Part shown: positions 1 to 8,273 of the stretch, piece by piece
Layout of the letters: every line of letters begins with the position of its first letter
How positions within the stretch are numbered: position 1 is the stretch's first letter
NCBI RefSeq assembly: GCF_020524585.1
Contig: NZ_JAIVLK010000002.1
Coordinates: 124,001-188,000, forward strand
Source: Celeribacter naphthalenivorans
GTDB lineage: Bacteria; Pseudomonadota; Alphaproteobacteria; Rhodobacterales; Rhodobacteraceae
Direction: 5' to 3'
DNA: 64,000 nucleotides
Translations under genes and position numbers: made by a program
Notes under the pieces: generated by a model
Database searches by the model: none
What the model saw: only the letters and a program-made list of their open reading frames with translations
What the model was told of the DNA's origin: nothing

Positions 1-1
1 C

Positions 2-175
2 TATCTGATCAAGGGCTATTCCATCGACGAGCGCATCGTTTATGGCACCGGCCGGGTGACGCCACAGGCCGAGATCGACAGCTATTGCGCGGCCCTTTTG
101 GCGCGTGACGAGATCGCCTTTGTCGACATCCGATCCGCACGCAACACGTGCTGGCAGGTGCGGGTGACGCGATAA
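2..175 (+). CDS. C-terminal fragment of an unknown protein (5' end outside window)
   Basis: An open frame runs from the window edge to a TAA at 173-175 and gives the last 57 residues of a protein, ending in the residues CWQVRVTR. It includes a stretch reading GTGRVTPQAEIDSYC. I do not recognise a family from this tail. It is on the same strand as the following exported protein, with a 71-bp gap, so the two may be separate transcription units. A long opposite-strand frame covers this region but has no support of its own. Confidence 0.5.
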   Translation, partial: YLIKGYSIDERIVYGTGRVTPQAEIDSYCAALLARDEIAFVDIRSARNTCWQVRVTR

Positions 176-246
176 GCGGGCTTTAAAGACGCGCGGCACT
201 GTCCTAAGAGAGGGGTGTTTCTCCGTTTCAGATCAAAAGGTTCTCG

Positions 247-1167
247 ATGTTCACTCGCCTCAAGTCCGCCACCGCCATGCTCACCCTTGCCGCCGTTCAG
301 GTGATCGCACCCGATCTGGCGCGTGCCCAAGACATCGCACAATTCCACCACAAGCAATGGCAGGCGAAATGCGGGCCGGACTATTGCGCGCTGACCCCGC
401 GCGCGCATCCGATCCTCTCGCTCGCGCGCAGTAATGATAGCGGGCATGATAGTGGCAATTGGGTCCTGAGCCTGCGCAATCGGGAAATGTTGGATGAGGG
501 CGTGATCCAGATCGACGGGGCCGTGCTGGACCTGTCCGAAGATGTCGAGATCACTTTTCCGGAGGTGCTGCTCGACGGCGACACGCTTGAGATCGTTTAC
601 GCCGCCGAAGGCTTTAGCGAAGGTGTGTCTCTGGCGGGGATCAAGGCGGCGCTGCTTTGGGCCGAAGACCAACAAGGGCGCGTCGAAGATCGCGTCGAGG
701 ATCGCAAGCTGACGCTGCACCAACCCGATTGGGTGGCCTTGCAGGCTGAGGCGCGCAAGATCACCGAGGAGATGTGTGACGGACCCTTGCCCGGCGTGCT
801 GGACAATGAGGCCGCGCCGCAAGAGATCGAAGGCCACCCGGAGCTGCGCGTGTTGTCGCAGCTGTGCTGGACGGCGGCCTATAATGTGGGCTCTCAGGTC
901 TATCTTTTGGGGCCGGAGCTGGACGGCGTGGCCCCGGTGCGGGGCGCGGCCATTGATGAAGAGGGCGCGGCTGTGCCGGAACTGGCGCTTTGGGGTATTC
1001 AGGGCGACACGCGCATGCTCGACAGTTTCTACAAGGGGCGGGGCCTCGGCGATTGTTTCACTCAGGAGAGCTACCGCTTCGACGGGTTTTCCTATGTGCT
1101 GGAGCGCCGTGTCGTAGATGATGCCTGTGACCAGAAAATCATCCCCCATGTGGTCTGGCCTGAATGA
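247..1167 (+). CDS. DUF1176 family exported protein
   Basis: This 306-residue protein starts with a Sec signal peptide (hydrophobic core TAMLTLAAVQVIAP, cleavage probably after ARA near residue 27), so it should be periplasmic. The N-terminal part has a paired-cysteine region (WQAKCGPDYCAL), and the C-terminal half carries the family pattern LCWTAAYN followed by FYKGRGLGDC and a late cysteine (DDACDQ), which matches DUF1176. Six cysteines suggest disulfides. The function of the family is not established. The gene stands alone ahead of purQ. The ATG at 247 is supported by the signal peptide starting there. Confidence 0.75.
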   Translation: MFTRLKSATAMLTLAAVQVIAPDLARAQDIAQFHHKQWQAKCGPDYCALTPRAHPILSLARSNDSGHDSGNWVLSLRNREMLDEGVIQIDGAVLDLSEDVEITFPEVLLDGDTLEIVYAAEGFSEGVSLAGIKAALLWAEDQQGRVEDRVEDRKLTLHQPDWVALQAEARKITEEMCDGPLPGVLDNEAAPQEIEGHPELRVLSQLCWTAAYNVGSQVYLLGPELDGVAPVRGAAIDEEGAAVPELALWGIQGDTRMLDSFYKGRGLGDCFTQESYRFDGFSYVLERRVVDDACDQKIIPHVVWPE

Positions 1168-1266
1168 CAAAGCACCTTGCGGACGTCAGGGCGCGTGAAG
1201 AGTCTTGAATAGGCGGGGGACAACGCGTATCAGGCGCGTAAACCGCCCTCACAGGAGTCCCGCCCG

Positions 1267-1935
1267 ATGAAAGCCGCCGTTCTGCAATTCCCCGGTTCCA
1301 ACTGTGACCGCGACATGGCCATGGCGCTGAAACAGGCGGGCGCCGATGTCACCATGGTCTGGCACAAAGAGGCCGATCTTCCGGCCGGTGTCGATGTGAT
1401 CGGGGTTCCGGGCGGCTTCTCCTATGGCGACTACCTGCGCTGTGGCGCGATTGCGGCCAATTCGCCGATCACCAAGGCGCTCAAGGCCCACGTCGACCGC
1501 GGTGGCTATGCCTTTGGCATCTGCAACGGCTTTCAGGTGCTGACCGAAGCGCGGCTGTTGCCGGGCGCTCTCTTGCGCAACGCCGGTCTGAAATACATCT
1601 GCCGCACCGTGGGTCTGGCGGTCGAGACCACGGACAGCCCCTATACTTCCGCCTATGCTCAAGGCCAGCACATCGGCATTCCGATTGCGCACCATGATGG
1701 CAATTTCACCGCTGACGAGGATACGCTCGACCGGCTCGAAGGGGAGGGCCTCGTGGCGTTCCGCTATCTCGACAATCCGAACGGCTCCAAGCGCAACATC
1801 GCGGGCATCCTGTCTGAAAACCGCCGCGTGCTTGGCATGATGCCGCACCCGGAGCGCGCGTCCGAGGCGGCGCATGGCAATGAAGACGGCAAGGCTTTCT
1901 TTACCTCGCTGCTCGATGCGGTGGTTTCCGCCTGA
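1267..1935 (+). CDS. purQ: phosphoribosylformylglycinamidine synthase subunit PurQ (glutaminase)
   Basis: PurQ is the class I glutamine amidotransferase subunit of FGAM synthase. It releases ammonia from glutamine for the fourth step of purine synthesis, working with PurL and PurS. The 222-residue length is normal for the family. The nucleophile elbow GICNGFQVL contains the catalytic cysteine, and the catalytic His/Glu pair is in MMPHPERA near residue 200. The N-terminus [16 protein letters not shown] is typical. An AGGAG stands just upstream of the ATG. It is followed by a clear intrinsic terminator, so it is the last gene of its unit. purS and purL are not in the window. Confidence 0.95.
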   Translation: MKAAVLQFPGSNCDRDMAMALKQAGADVTMVWHKEADLPAGVDVIGVPGGFSYGDYLRCGAIAANSPITKALKAHVDRGGYAFGICNGFQVLTEARLLPGALLRNAGLKYICRTVGLAVETTDSPYTSAYAQGQHIGIPIAHHDGNFTADEDTLDRLEGEGLVAFRYLDNPNGSKRNIAGILSENRRVLGMMPHPERASEAAHGNEDGKAFFTSLLDAVVSA

Positions 1936-1965
1936 CACGTTGGTTTTCCGGCAAGAATTTGCTCA

Positions 1966-1989
1966 AAACGCTCCCGAGAGGGGGCGTTT
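1966..1989 (+). terminator. intrinsic terminator after purQ
   Basis: A 10-bp stem (1966-1975 with 1980-1989, one G-T pair) closes a GAGA tetraloop and ends in TTTC. It lies 30 bp after the purQ stop and before the sensor kinase gene. Confidence 0.75.
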
Positions 1990-2051
1990 CTGCGTTTTGG
2001 GCCGGTGGCTTCCCCTTGCGGGTGGCGCCCGCGCCCGCGTAATCTCACCGC

Positions 2052-3848
2052 ATGAGCGACACCGGGGGAAAATCTGACGCGGGAAAAGCCCGCACATCGG
2101 CAGGCACGACGGCCCGAACCATGGGTTGGACCGGGCGTCTGGCGCTGATCGGTTTTGTCGCGGCTGCGATTGGCGTGGTCTGGGTGTCGAACCTTTTGCT
2201 GACCGAACGCTACACCACCGTGACCCGCAACCGCGCGGAGGTGCGACAGGCGCTTTACGCCGGCAACCTGATGAGCGAATTGCAGCGAAACTCCATCGTG
2301 CCGACGCTTTTGTCCCGCGACCCGGTTCTGGTCGGCGCGCTCACCTCGAATGATTTTCAGCAGACCTCGCAACACCTGATCACCTATGTGGACGAGATCG
2401 GCGCGGCGGGGATCACGCTTTTGGACGAAACGGGGCGGGTGGTCGCGGCCACGGATCGCTCGCTTTTGGGCACGAACAACCGCCAAAGCCCGAATTTCGT
2501 CGATGCGCTGCGCTCCAACGATACGATTTTCAAGGCGCTGCAACTCGACAATGGCGCCTATGAGTTCAGCTATTCGCGCCGCATCGATGTGAACAGCTCG
2601 CTCGCGGGTGTCATCGTCGTGAAGGTCGATCTCGCCAAGTTCGAGAAAAGCTGGGCCGGGATTTCGGATGCGGTGATCGTGGTCAATTCCGAGGGCAATA
2701 TCATCCTCTCGACCGAACCGCGCTGGCGCTCGAAATCCGAAGGCGAGGCCCTGGCGACCCGCGATGCCCCCACGGCGATCGAGCGCGCGTTTCAGCTGAC
2801 GACGGATTGGTCGGCAAGCCCGGATGAGACCTATCTGGGCGGCGAGGCGGTGATGCGTCTGGAAAGCCGTATTCCGTTTCGCGGCTGGCGCATGACGTCC
2901 TTTACCACCTACGCCTCGGTGCGCGAGCGGGTGAACGGCTTTCTGGCGCTTGAGATCATGGGCTTTGCCATTTTGCTGTCGGGCGCCTTCTACATGACCT
3001 CGCGCCGCGCCGTATCGCGGGCGGGTCTTTTCCAACGTGAAAGCGCCGAATTGCGCCAGTTGAACGCCGCTCTTCAACGCGAGATCGCCGAACGCAAACG
3101 CGCTGAGAAAAGCCTTGAGGTCGCCGAACAGACCCTGGCGCAATCGTCGAAACTGGCCGTGTTGGGCGAGATGTCGGCCGCCGTCAGCCACGAGTTGAAC
3201 CAGCCTCTGGCGGCGATGAAGACATATCTGGCGGGCGCGCGGCTGTTGATCAAACGCAAGCGCTCCGAGGAGGCTTTGGCCTCTTTCGGGCGGATCGACG
3301 ATCTGATCGAACGCATGGGCGCGATCACCAAGCAGTTGAAATCCTACGCCCGCAAAGGCTCGGATCAATTGCAGGAGATCGACCTGCGCGATTGCGTGTC
3401 CTCGGCCTTGTCGATGATGGAGCCGCAATTCCGTCAGGGTGCGGTGGAGATCATCAAAAGCCTGCCGCCCGAACCCGTCATGGTCGATGGCGACCGTGTG
3501 CGGTTGGAGCAGGTCTTGGTGAACCTGTTGCGCAACGCTTTTGACGCCAGCAAAGCCTCCGAGGAGCCGCAGATCGAGATCATGGTCACCGGCGGCGTTT
3601 TGGGCGGCACTCAAGCAAGTGTGACCGTGCGTGACAACGGCACAGGCATCGAAAACCTCGACGATCTCTTCGAGCCTTTCTACACCACCAAGGCGCCGGG
3701 CGACGGGGTGGGGCTTGGCCTTGCGATCTCGTCGGGGATCGTGGCCGAACTGGGTGGGCGTTTGATGGCGCGCAACCGGCCCACGGGCGGCGCGGCCTTT
3801 GAAATGGTGCTGCCGCTGTCGCGCGAGGCGCAGCACGCGGCGGAATAA
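2052..3848 (+). CDS. dctB: DctB-type sensor histidine kinase
   Basis: This 598-residue inner-membrane kinase would phosphorylate the response regulator encoded 78 bp downstream. It has an N-terminal membrane segment near residues 26-50, a periplasmic double-Cache-like sensor region of about 250 residues, a second membrane segment near 300-320, then a coiled linker. The histidine box reads SHELNQPLAAMKTY, the variant typical of DctB/NtrB-like kinases, and is followed by a HATPase with DNGTGI and GLGLAIS. DctB proteins sense C4-dicarboxylates and control their uptake, but no dctP, dctQ or dctM genes are nearby, so the ligand is inferred. No clear ribosome site precedes the ATG at 2052. Confidence 0.8.
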   Translation: MSDTGGKSDAGKARTSAGTTARTMGWTGRLALIGFVAAAIGVVWVSNLLLTERYTTVTRNRAEVRQALYAGNLMSELQRNSIVPTLLSRDPVLVGALTSNDFQQTSQHLITYVDEIGAAGITLLDETGRVVAATDRSLLGTNNRQSPNFVDALRSNDTIFKALQLDNGAYEFSYSRRIDVNSSLAGVIVVKVDLAKFEKSWAGISDAVIVVNSEGNIILSTEPRWRSKSEGEALATRDAPTAIERAFQLTTDWSASPDETYLGGEAVMRLESRIPFRGWRMTSFTTYASVRERVNGFLALEIMGFAILLSGAFYMTSRRAVSRAGLFQRESAELRQLNAALQREIAERKRAEKSLEVAEQTLAQSSKLAVLGEMSAAVSHELNQPLAAMKTYLAGARLLIKRKRSEEALASFGRIDDLIERMGAITKQLKSYARKGSDQLQEIDLRDCVSSALSMMEPQFRQGAVEIIKSLPPEPVMVDGDRVRLEQVLVNLLRNAFDASKASEEPQIEIMVTGGVLGGTQASVTVRDNGTGIENLDDLFEPFYTTKAPGDGVGLGLAISSGIVAELGGRLMARNRPTGGAAFEMVLPLSREAQHAAE

Positions 3849-3926
3849 AACGACAGAATTTTGGGAACCAAACGGGTCCCTGAGACGTTTAGCCCTACCG
3901 GGCTACAAGAAAAAGGAAGAACACCC

Positions 3927-5261
3927 ATGGCGACGGCAATGAAAATCGCGATCGTCGATGACGAACAGGACATGCGCCAATCCATCAGCCAATGGTTGGC
4001 GCTGTCGGGCTTTGACACGGAGACATTTTCCAGCGCGGAAGATGCGGTCAAATCTTTGGGGCCCGATTATCCGGGCGTGGTCATCACCGACATCAAGATG
4101 CCCGGCATGGACGGCATGCAGTTTCTCAAGAAATTGATGAGCACGGACAGCGGTCTGCCGGTCATCATGATCACCGGCCACGGCGATGTGCCGATGGCGG
4201 TGGAGGCGATGCGGATCGGGGCGTTCGATTTTCTCGAAAAGCCGTTCAACCCGGACCGGATGACGGAACTGGCGAAAAAGGCCACCAATGCGCGGCGTCT
4301 GACGCTCGACAACCGCGCGCTTCGCCGCGAATTGTCCGACGGCACCGGCATCATGAACAAGCTGATTGGTGCGTCTCCGGTGATGGAGCGGCTGCGCGAG
4401 GATATTCTCGATCTCGGTCAAGCCGACGGGCATGTGTTGATCGACGGCGAGACGGGGACGGGCAAGACCTTGGTCGCCCACGCTTTGCACGCGGTCGGCA
4501 CGCGGGCCTCGAAGAAATTCATCACTTTCGCCTGCGCAGGCCGCGACGAGGCCGATCTGACGCGGCGACTGTTTGGGCCGGACCCGGACGGGCAAATTCA
4601 ACCGCTCATTGAGGAAGCGCGGGGCGGGACCTTGGTTCTCGAAGACATCGAGGCCATGCCGATGACGCTTCAGGCGCGGTTGCTCAAATGGATCGACGAA
4701 CAGGGCACGCCGCCCGAAACGCGCATCATCGCGATCTGTAACCTTCAGGAACAAGGGCGGACCTGTGAATCTGCACTGCGGCCCGACCTCTATTTCCGCC
4801 TCGCGGCGATGAAGATCACCACGCCGCCGCTGCGCTCGCGCGGCGAAGACATTCTGTTGCTCTTCACGCAGCTTTCTCAGCAATTCGCCGAGGAATACGG
4901 CTGCGACGCGCCGGAGGTCTCCGCGCAGGAGGCCGCGCAATTGTTGCAGGCGCCTTGGCCGGGCAACATCCGTCAGCTGATCAATGTGGCCGAGCGCTCC
5001 GTGCTGCAAAGCCGTCGCGGATCGGGCTCGATCACCTCGCTTCTCTTGTCCGAAAGCGACGCGCCGGAACAGCAGACGATGACCACCGAGGGCAAGCCTT
5101 TGAAGGAATATGTCGAAGCCTTCGAGCGCATGTTGATCGACAACACGATGCGCCGCCACAAAGGCTCGATCGTGGCGGTGATGGACGAGCTCTGCCTGCC
5201 GCGCCGGACGCTCAATGAGAAGATGGCCAAATACGGGCTGCAGCGCTCGGATTATTTGTGA
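3927..5261 (+). CDS. dctD: DctD/NtrC-like response regulator lacking the GAFTGA loop
   Basis: The order is an N-terminal receiver (acidic IVDDEQD, phosphoacceptor in ITDIKMPGMDG, Lys in EKPF), an AAA+ domain and a C-terminal Fis-type helix-turn-helix (RRTLNEKMAKYGLQR). Walker A is intact (GETGTGKT). Where NtrC-family activators carry GAFTGA, the sequence goes straight from LTRRLFG to DPDGQIQ, and the Walker B region reads LVLEDIEA rather than LFLDEIE. The GAFTGA loop contacts sigma-54, so this protein probably does not activate sigma-54 promoters. The ATG at 3927 follows AAGGAAGA and begins the receiver domain; the longer frame to 3861 has no such support. Length 444 residues. Confidence 0.82.
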   Translation: MATAMKIAIVDDEQDMRQSISQWLALSGFDTETFSSAEDAVKSLGPDYPGVVITDIKMPGMDGMQFLKKLMSTDSGLPVIMITGHGDVPMAVEAMRIGAFDFLEKPFNPDRMTELAKKATNARRLTLDNRALRRELSDGTGIMNKLIGASPVMERLREDILDLGQADGHVLIDGETGTGKTLVAHALHAVGTRASKKFITFACAGRDEADLTRRLFGPDPDGQIQPLIEEARGGTLVLEDIEAMPMTLQARLLKWIDEQGTPPETRIIAICNLQEQGRTCESALRPDLYFRLAAMKITTPPLRSRGEDILLLFTQLSQQFAEEYGCDAPEVSAQEAAQLLQAPWPGNIRQLINVAERSVLQSRRGSGSITSLLLSESDAPEQQTMTTEGKPLKEYVEAFERMLIDNTMRRHKGSIVAVMDELCLPRRTLNEKMAKYGLQRSDYL

Positions 5262-5268
5262 CATGTTG

Positions 5269-5296
5269 AAGCGGGGGTGAAAGCGCCCGCTTTTTA
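5269..5296 (+). terminator. intrinsic terminator after the dctBD-like pair
   Basis: A 7-bp stem (5269-5275 with 5286-5292) with a 10-base loop is followed by a run of five T. It lies 8 bp after the regulator stop codon. Confidence 0.75.
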
Positions 5297-5345
5297 AATG
5301 TGTATTTAAAGAGCCGAATTTCAAACGCGTAAACCACGGATCGTT

Positions 5346-6089
5346 TTGCATTTGACGGTGTTATTTTTCTTAAGTCTTTTCATTGTGTTTTGGCTCAGCA
5401 ACTTGGTTGTCGTTGTCGCCGGTGTCTGGACGCTTTTGCGCAGGCGCTATGCATTGGGAACGGGCATTTTTCTTGCTTTCTTGGCATTTTATACCCTGCC
5501 GCAACTCTACTCATATTTTCAGCTTCGCAGCGCCGAGCGTGACCTGATGGAGATGGCGTATCACGATATAGAGAAACTTGATATGCATGGTCGCCGTGTT
5601 CTTTGTCTGATGTCGCATGATGATGGCGAGGGGAGAGTGGCCTCTTTTTGTGAGCGTATGTTCGAGCGCTATACGCCCACAGAGATGATCGTTGTGGGCA
5701 GTTTTGAAGGCGACCAAGTTATGGCGTCAATGACGTTAGATTTGAGCGAGTTAAGAGGGGAGAGGCTGCGAGTTGAGGCGCGGAAGATGCCAGATGGGCG
5801 TGGCTATCTGGCGACCGTCGCAGAGCCGGCGGAAGGGCAGGTCGCGGTTTCCGATTACGATGTACTCCTGCGGCTGTCGACATTGGCGCCCGAGGAGAAT
5901 GACAGGCTGAAACTCACCTCTTCTGAAATATACGAGGCCTATGATCTGTCTATTCAAGGCCTGCCTGTCGCCCGGCTCGCCACAGGTCATGTAAGGGTCT
6001 ATAAAGGCTGGTTTTGGTTCATCGGGGACGTTGAGAAAGTCCCACGCTTCTATCAGAGGTCTGCCAATGTCCGGGCATTTTTTCGGTGA
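5346..6089 (+). CDS. membrane-anchored protein of unknown function, paralog of the next gene
   Basis: A 247-residue frame begins with two hydrophobic segments (about residues 3-27 and 37-57) followed by a soluble region of about 190 residues. Landmarks are GRRVLCLMS, a cysteine in VASFCERM, YTPTEMIVV, YDVLLR, and a C-terminal LATGHVRVYKGWFWFIGD. The same order of landmarks appears in the neighbouring gene at 6161, so the two are paralogs. I do not recognise the family. The start is uncertain: the frame opens with TTG at 5346, with a GTG at 5358 as an alternative, and neither has a clear ribosome site. Base composition is poorer in GC than the genes around it. Confidence 0.6.
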   Translation: MHLTVLFFLSLFIVFWLSNLVVVVAGVWTLLRRRYALGTGIFLAFLAFYTLPQLYSYFQLRSAERDLMEMAYHDIEKLDMHGRRVLCLMSHDDGEGRVASFCERMFERYTPTEMIVVGSFEGDQVMASMTLDLSELRGERLRVEARKMPDGRGYLATVAEPAEGQVAVSDYDVLLRLSTLAPEENDRLKLTSSEIYEAYDLSIQGLPVARLATGHVRVYKGWFWFIGDVEKVPRFYQRSANVRAFFR

Positions 6090-6160
6090 TTCCGCTGTCT
6101 TGGACGGGGCCGTGTTTTGTTATTTGAGCATTAAAACTCTTAAGAGGGGAAAGGTCATAA

Positions 6161-6937
6161 ATGATCAGTATTAGCACTTGGGATATGATTGTTGTTCTAT
6201 TGATGGGCGTGCTGGTTTTTCTGGGGCCGGTTGCTCTTTTCCTATGGGGGATTCGGTTGATCCGGCGAGGTCGGAAGGGCATCGGTTATACCTTTGTCGT
6301 TCTTCCGATTGGGTACTATCTCATCCCAAATGTTATTGCTGGTGTACAGTATCTGACGATGCGCTCCTACACTATGTCGCTGTGGGAAGTGCCTGAGACG
6401 CCTCTTACCGTGGAAGGGCGCAGTATTCTTTGTATTTCGGAGAGCGAAGGCGTCCCATCGATTTGTAGAAACCTCCTCGAATATCGAGCACCTTCCGGGA
6501 TGATCCATGTTCAGGTTTCCGACGAGGTCGATGATACAGGTGATTTGGACGCCGCCTATCAGAGGGTTGAACGTCTGACTGTTGAGACTGAAATGTTCTA
6601 TGAACATGAGATTACGAGTGTCGTTCAGACGCCGATAGAGCTGAAAGTAAAACCGGAACAATACGACGTTGTGATCCGGGAATTTTGGACGCACCAGCGC
6701 GAGGAGCATAAAGAACGCATGCTGCGAAATCTTCATGTCCGGTTTGTTCAAGTGTTCGATAAAGCGCAAAAAGCGGGTCCCGTGGCACAGTTTGCAGACG
6801 GGCACGCACAGTTGAACTATGGCATCGTATGGATGTTCGGAAACACTATTTATTTTCCCGATGGCGATGAAATGAATCTGAGGCGCAATCGTTTCATCTG
6901 CGGGGATGATGCCAATCAACATTGCTCGGGATATTGA
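6161..6937 (+). CDS. membrane-anchored protein of unknown function, paralog of the previous gene
   Basis: This 258-residue protein has two hydrophobic segments (about residues 8-33 and 42-62) and a soluble C-terminal region. Shared landmarks with the upstream gene are GRSILCISESEG, a cysteine in SICRNLLEY, APSGMIHVQ, YDVVIREF and FADGHAQLNYGIVWMFG. It ends with three cysteines not seen in the paralog (FICGDDANQHCSGY has two). The ATG at 6161 follows AGGGGAAAGG. It closes on a bidirectional terminator. Function is unknown. The low GC and the tandem duplication suggest an acquired unit. Confidence 0.7.
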   Translation: MISISTWDMIVVLLMGVLVFLGPVALFLWGIRLIRRGRKGIGYTFVVLPIGYYLIPNVIAGVQYLTMRSYTMSLWEVPETPLTVEGRSILCISESEGVPSICRNLLEYRAPSGMIHVQVSDEVDDTGDLDAAYQRVERLTVETEMFYEHEITSVVQTPIELKVKPEQYDVVIREFWTHQREEHKERMLRNLHVRFVQVFDKAQKAGPVAQFADGHAQLNYGIVWMFGNTIYFPDGDEMNLRRNRFICGDDANQHCSGY

Positions 6938-6943
6938 ATGGAA

Positions 6944-6969
6944 AAAGGCGTCCCGGTTGGGACGCCTTT
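6944..6969. terminator. bidirectional intrinsic terminator
   Basis: A perfect 11-bp stem (6944-6954 with 6959-6969) closes a GGTT loop and has A-rich and T-rich flanks. It sits between convergent genes, 6 bp after the membrane protein stop and 22 bp from the FMN reductase stop, so it can serve both. Confidence 0.85.
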
Positions 6970-6991
6970 CTCATATCTGAGCGAGGGAGCC

Positions 6992-7540
6992 TCAGATGTG
7001 GTCTGCCACCCATTTGGCATAGGCTTCGAGCCAGGATTTGAGAAAATCCTCGGTGCCTTCGGTGACAATTTTGCCGTCTTCGTCAAACATGTTCCAAAGG
7101 TTGCCGATATAGGCCTCGGGCTGTTGCATGGCGGGCATGTTGAGGAACACCAGCGGCTGGCGCAGGTGGTGGTTGGCGCCGAAACCGCCGATGCCCGAGG
7201 GGCTTGCGGTCACGATGCCGGCGGGCTTGCCGCCCCAGGCGCTGTCGCCATAGGGACGCGAGCCGACATCCAGCGCGTTCTTGATCGCGGCGGGCATCGA
7301 GCGGTTGTATTCCGGGGTCACGAAAAGCACGCCGTCGGCGGCTTTGATCTCTTTGCGGAAGCGCGCCCATGCGGCGGGCGGCGTGTCGGTGTCGAGGTCT
7401 TCGTTATAGAAGGGCAGGTCGCCGATTTCGACGAAATTGAACTCAAGGCCCTCAGGGGCAATTTTGGTCAGCGCCTTGGCAAGCTTCAGGGTGTGCGAGT
7501 CTTTGCGGAGCGAGCCAACGAGAACAGCGATACGGGTCAT
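6992..7540 (-). CDS. NADPH-dependent FMN reductase family flavoprotein
   Basis: This 182-residue protein has the flavodoxin-like fold of the NADPH-dependent FMN reductase / chromate and quinone reductase family. The FMN phosphate loop is GSLRKDSHTLKLAKAL near the N-terminus, and the second FMN-binding signature is FVTPEYNRSMPAAIKNALD, with GGKPAGIVTASPSG following. Such enzymes reduce quinones, azo dyes or metal ions with NAD(P)H; the natural substrate cannot be told from sequence. The gene stands alone. The ATG is preceded by AAGGATGT. Confidence 0.88.
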   Translation of the reverse strand: MTRIAVLVGSLRKDSHTLKLAKALTKIAPEGLEFNFVEIGDLPFYNEDLDTDTPPAAWARFRKEIKAADGVLFVTPEYNRSMPAAIKNALDVGSRPYGDSAWGGKPAGIVTASPSGIGGFGANHHLRQPLVFLNMPAMQQPEAYIGNLWNMFDEDGKIVTEGTEDFLKSWLEAYAKWVADHI

Positions 7541-8273
7541 GGTACATCCTTTCGGGATTGCGCAGAGGGCTGCGCGTTTGTGCTAAATCTTGATTTTTAA
7601 TGTAGTATTGCGAGCGCAAATAAACAGTGAAACTTATGTGCAGCGCAGCACCTGATCCCTGTCTCCGCGCACATTGAAAAAGCTTTGGCTGTTCATCCAT
7701 GAAAAGCTTTCGTTAATCGGTTTTGCGCTATTTTATGCGGCGAAACGCTTTTTGAGCCGCTTTTTAAGGGTGAACTTAGGGCGAACTGTGGCCGAAAATG
7801 TCGTTTCCATGAATTTGCGTGTTGTCTAAAGGCACATGCATCACTACTGATATAAGAACGCAGGTCCGCTTGGTGGCATTCCCGCCCCGGAAACCGCGTG
7901 TGAAAGATTCGCTGTATGCGTGTTTTGGAGGCCCGGGGTCGCGAAAACGATCGACTGTAAGGCACCGCCCGCAGAACAGACCGATACCGCCGCATGGAAT
8001 GACAAAACCTCGGCACGAACCGTCCCGACAGTCCTTTGAGGGCCCGCGGGATTTAAATGGGCGCAAGAGTGACAAAGATCACGCGATGCGCCGGAGAAGA
8101 AACGCGATGCAACGCGCACAGGCACGAAGAAACGCAGACACGGGGGCCCTTGGCCGCTGTGCGTTTGCGACCGCTGCCTTAGCCGATCCGCTCGCCCCAA
8201 AACATCACCCGCTGACCCGCGACGCCTCTTTCAACAGGGGCGCGCCCGTATCGGGTGCCGGAAGACAAATTCA
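7541..8273 (+). other. rne upstream region (about 730 bp without a supported gene)
   Basis: No frame here looks coding: the longest plus-strand frame (7819-8415) runs out of frame into rne and is rich in Arg and Pro. Several A/T-rich blocks lie at 7585-7800 and a GTGAC-N4-ATCAC palindrome lies at 8069-8082. Long rne leaders used for feedback control by RNase E are known in E. coli; a similar role here is inference. Confidence 0.5.
8069..8082. promoter_or_regulatory. GTGAC-N4-ATCAC palindrome upstream of rne
   Basis: The 14-mer GTGACAAAGATCAC is a near-perfect 5-4-5 inverted repeat, of the size bound by Crp/Fnr-family dimers. It lies about 190 bp before the rne start. Very similar 14-mers occur at 53316 and 58326 in the type III secretion locus. 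Confidence 0.4.

Noticed and set aside
82-1170. Long minus-strand frame (362 residues) opposite the DUF1176 gene
   Set aside because: It is His/Arg-rich without motifs, and the plus strand has a signal peptide and DUF1176 landmarks. Typical shadow frame in high-GC DNA.
1764-3836. 690-residue minus-strand frame opposite purQ and the sensor kinase
   Set aside because: Low-complexity Arg/His/Gln composition, and the plus strand encodes two well-marked proteins.
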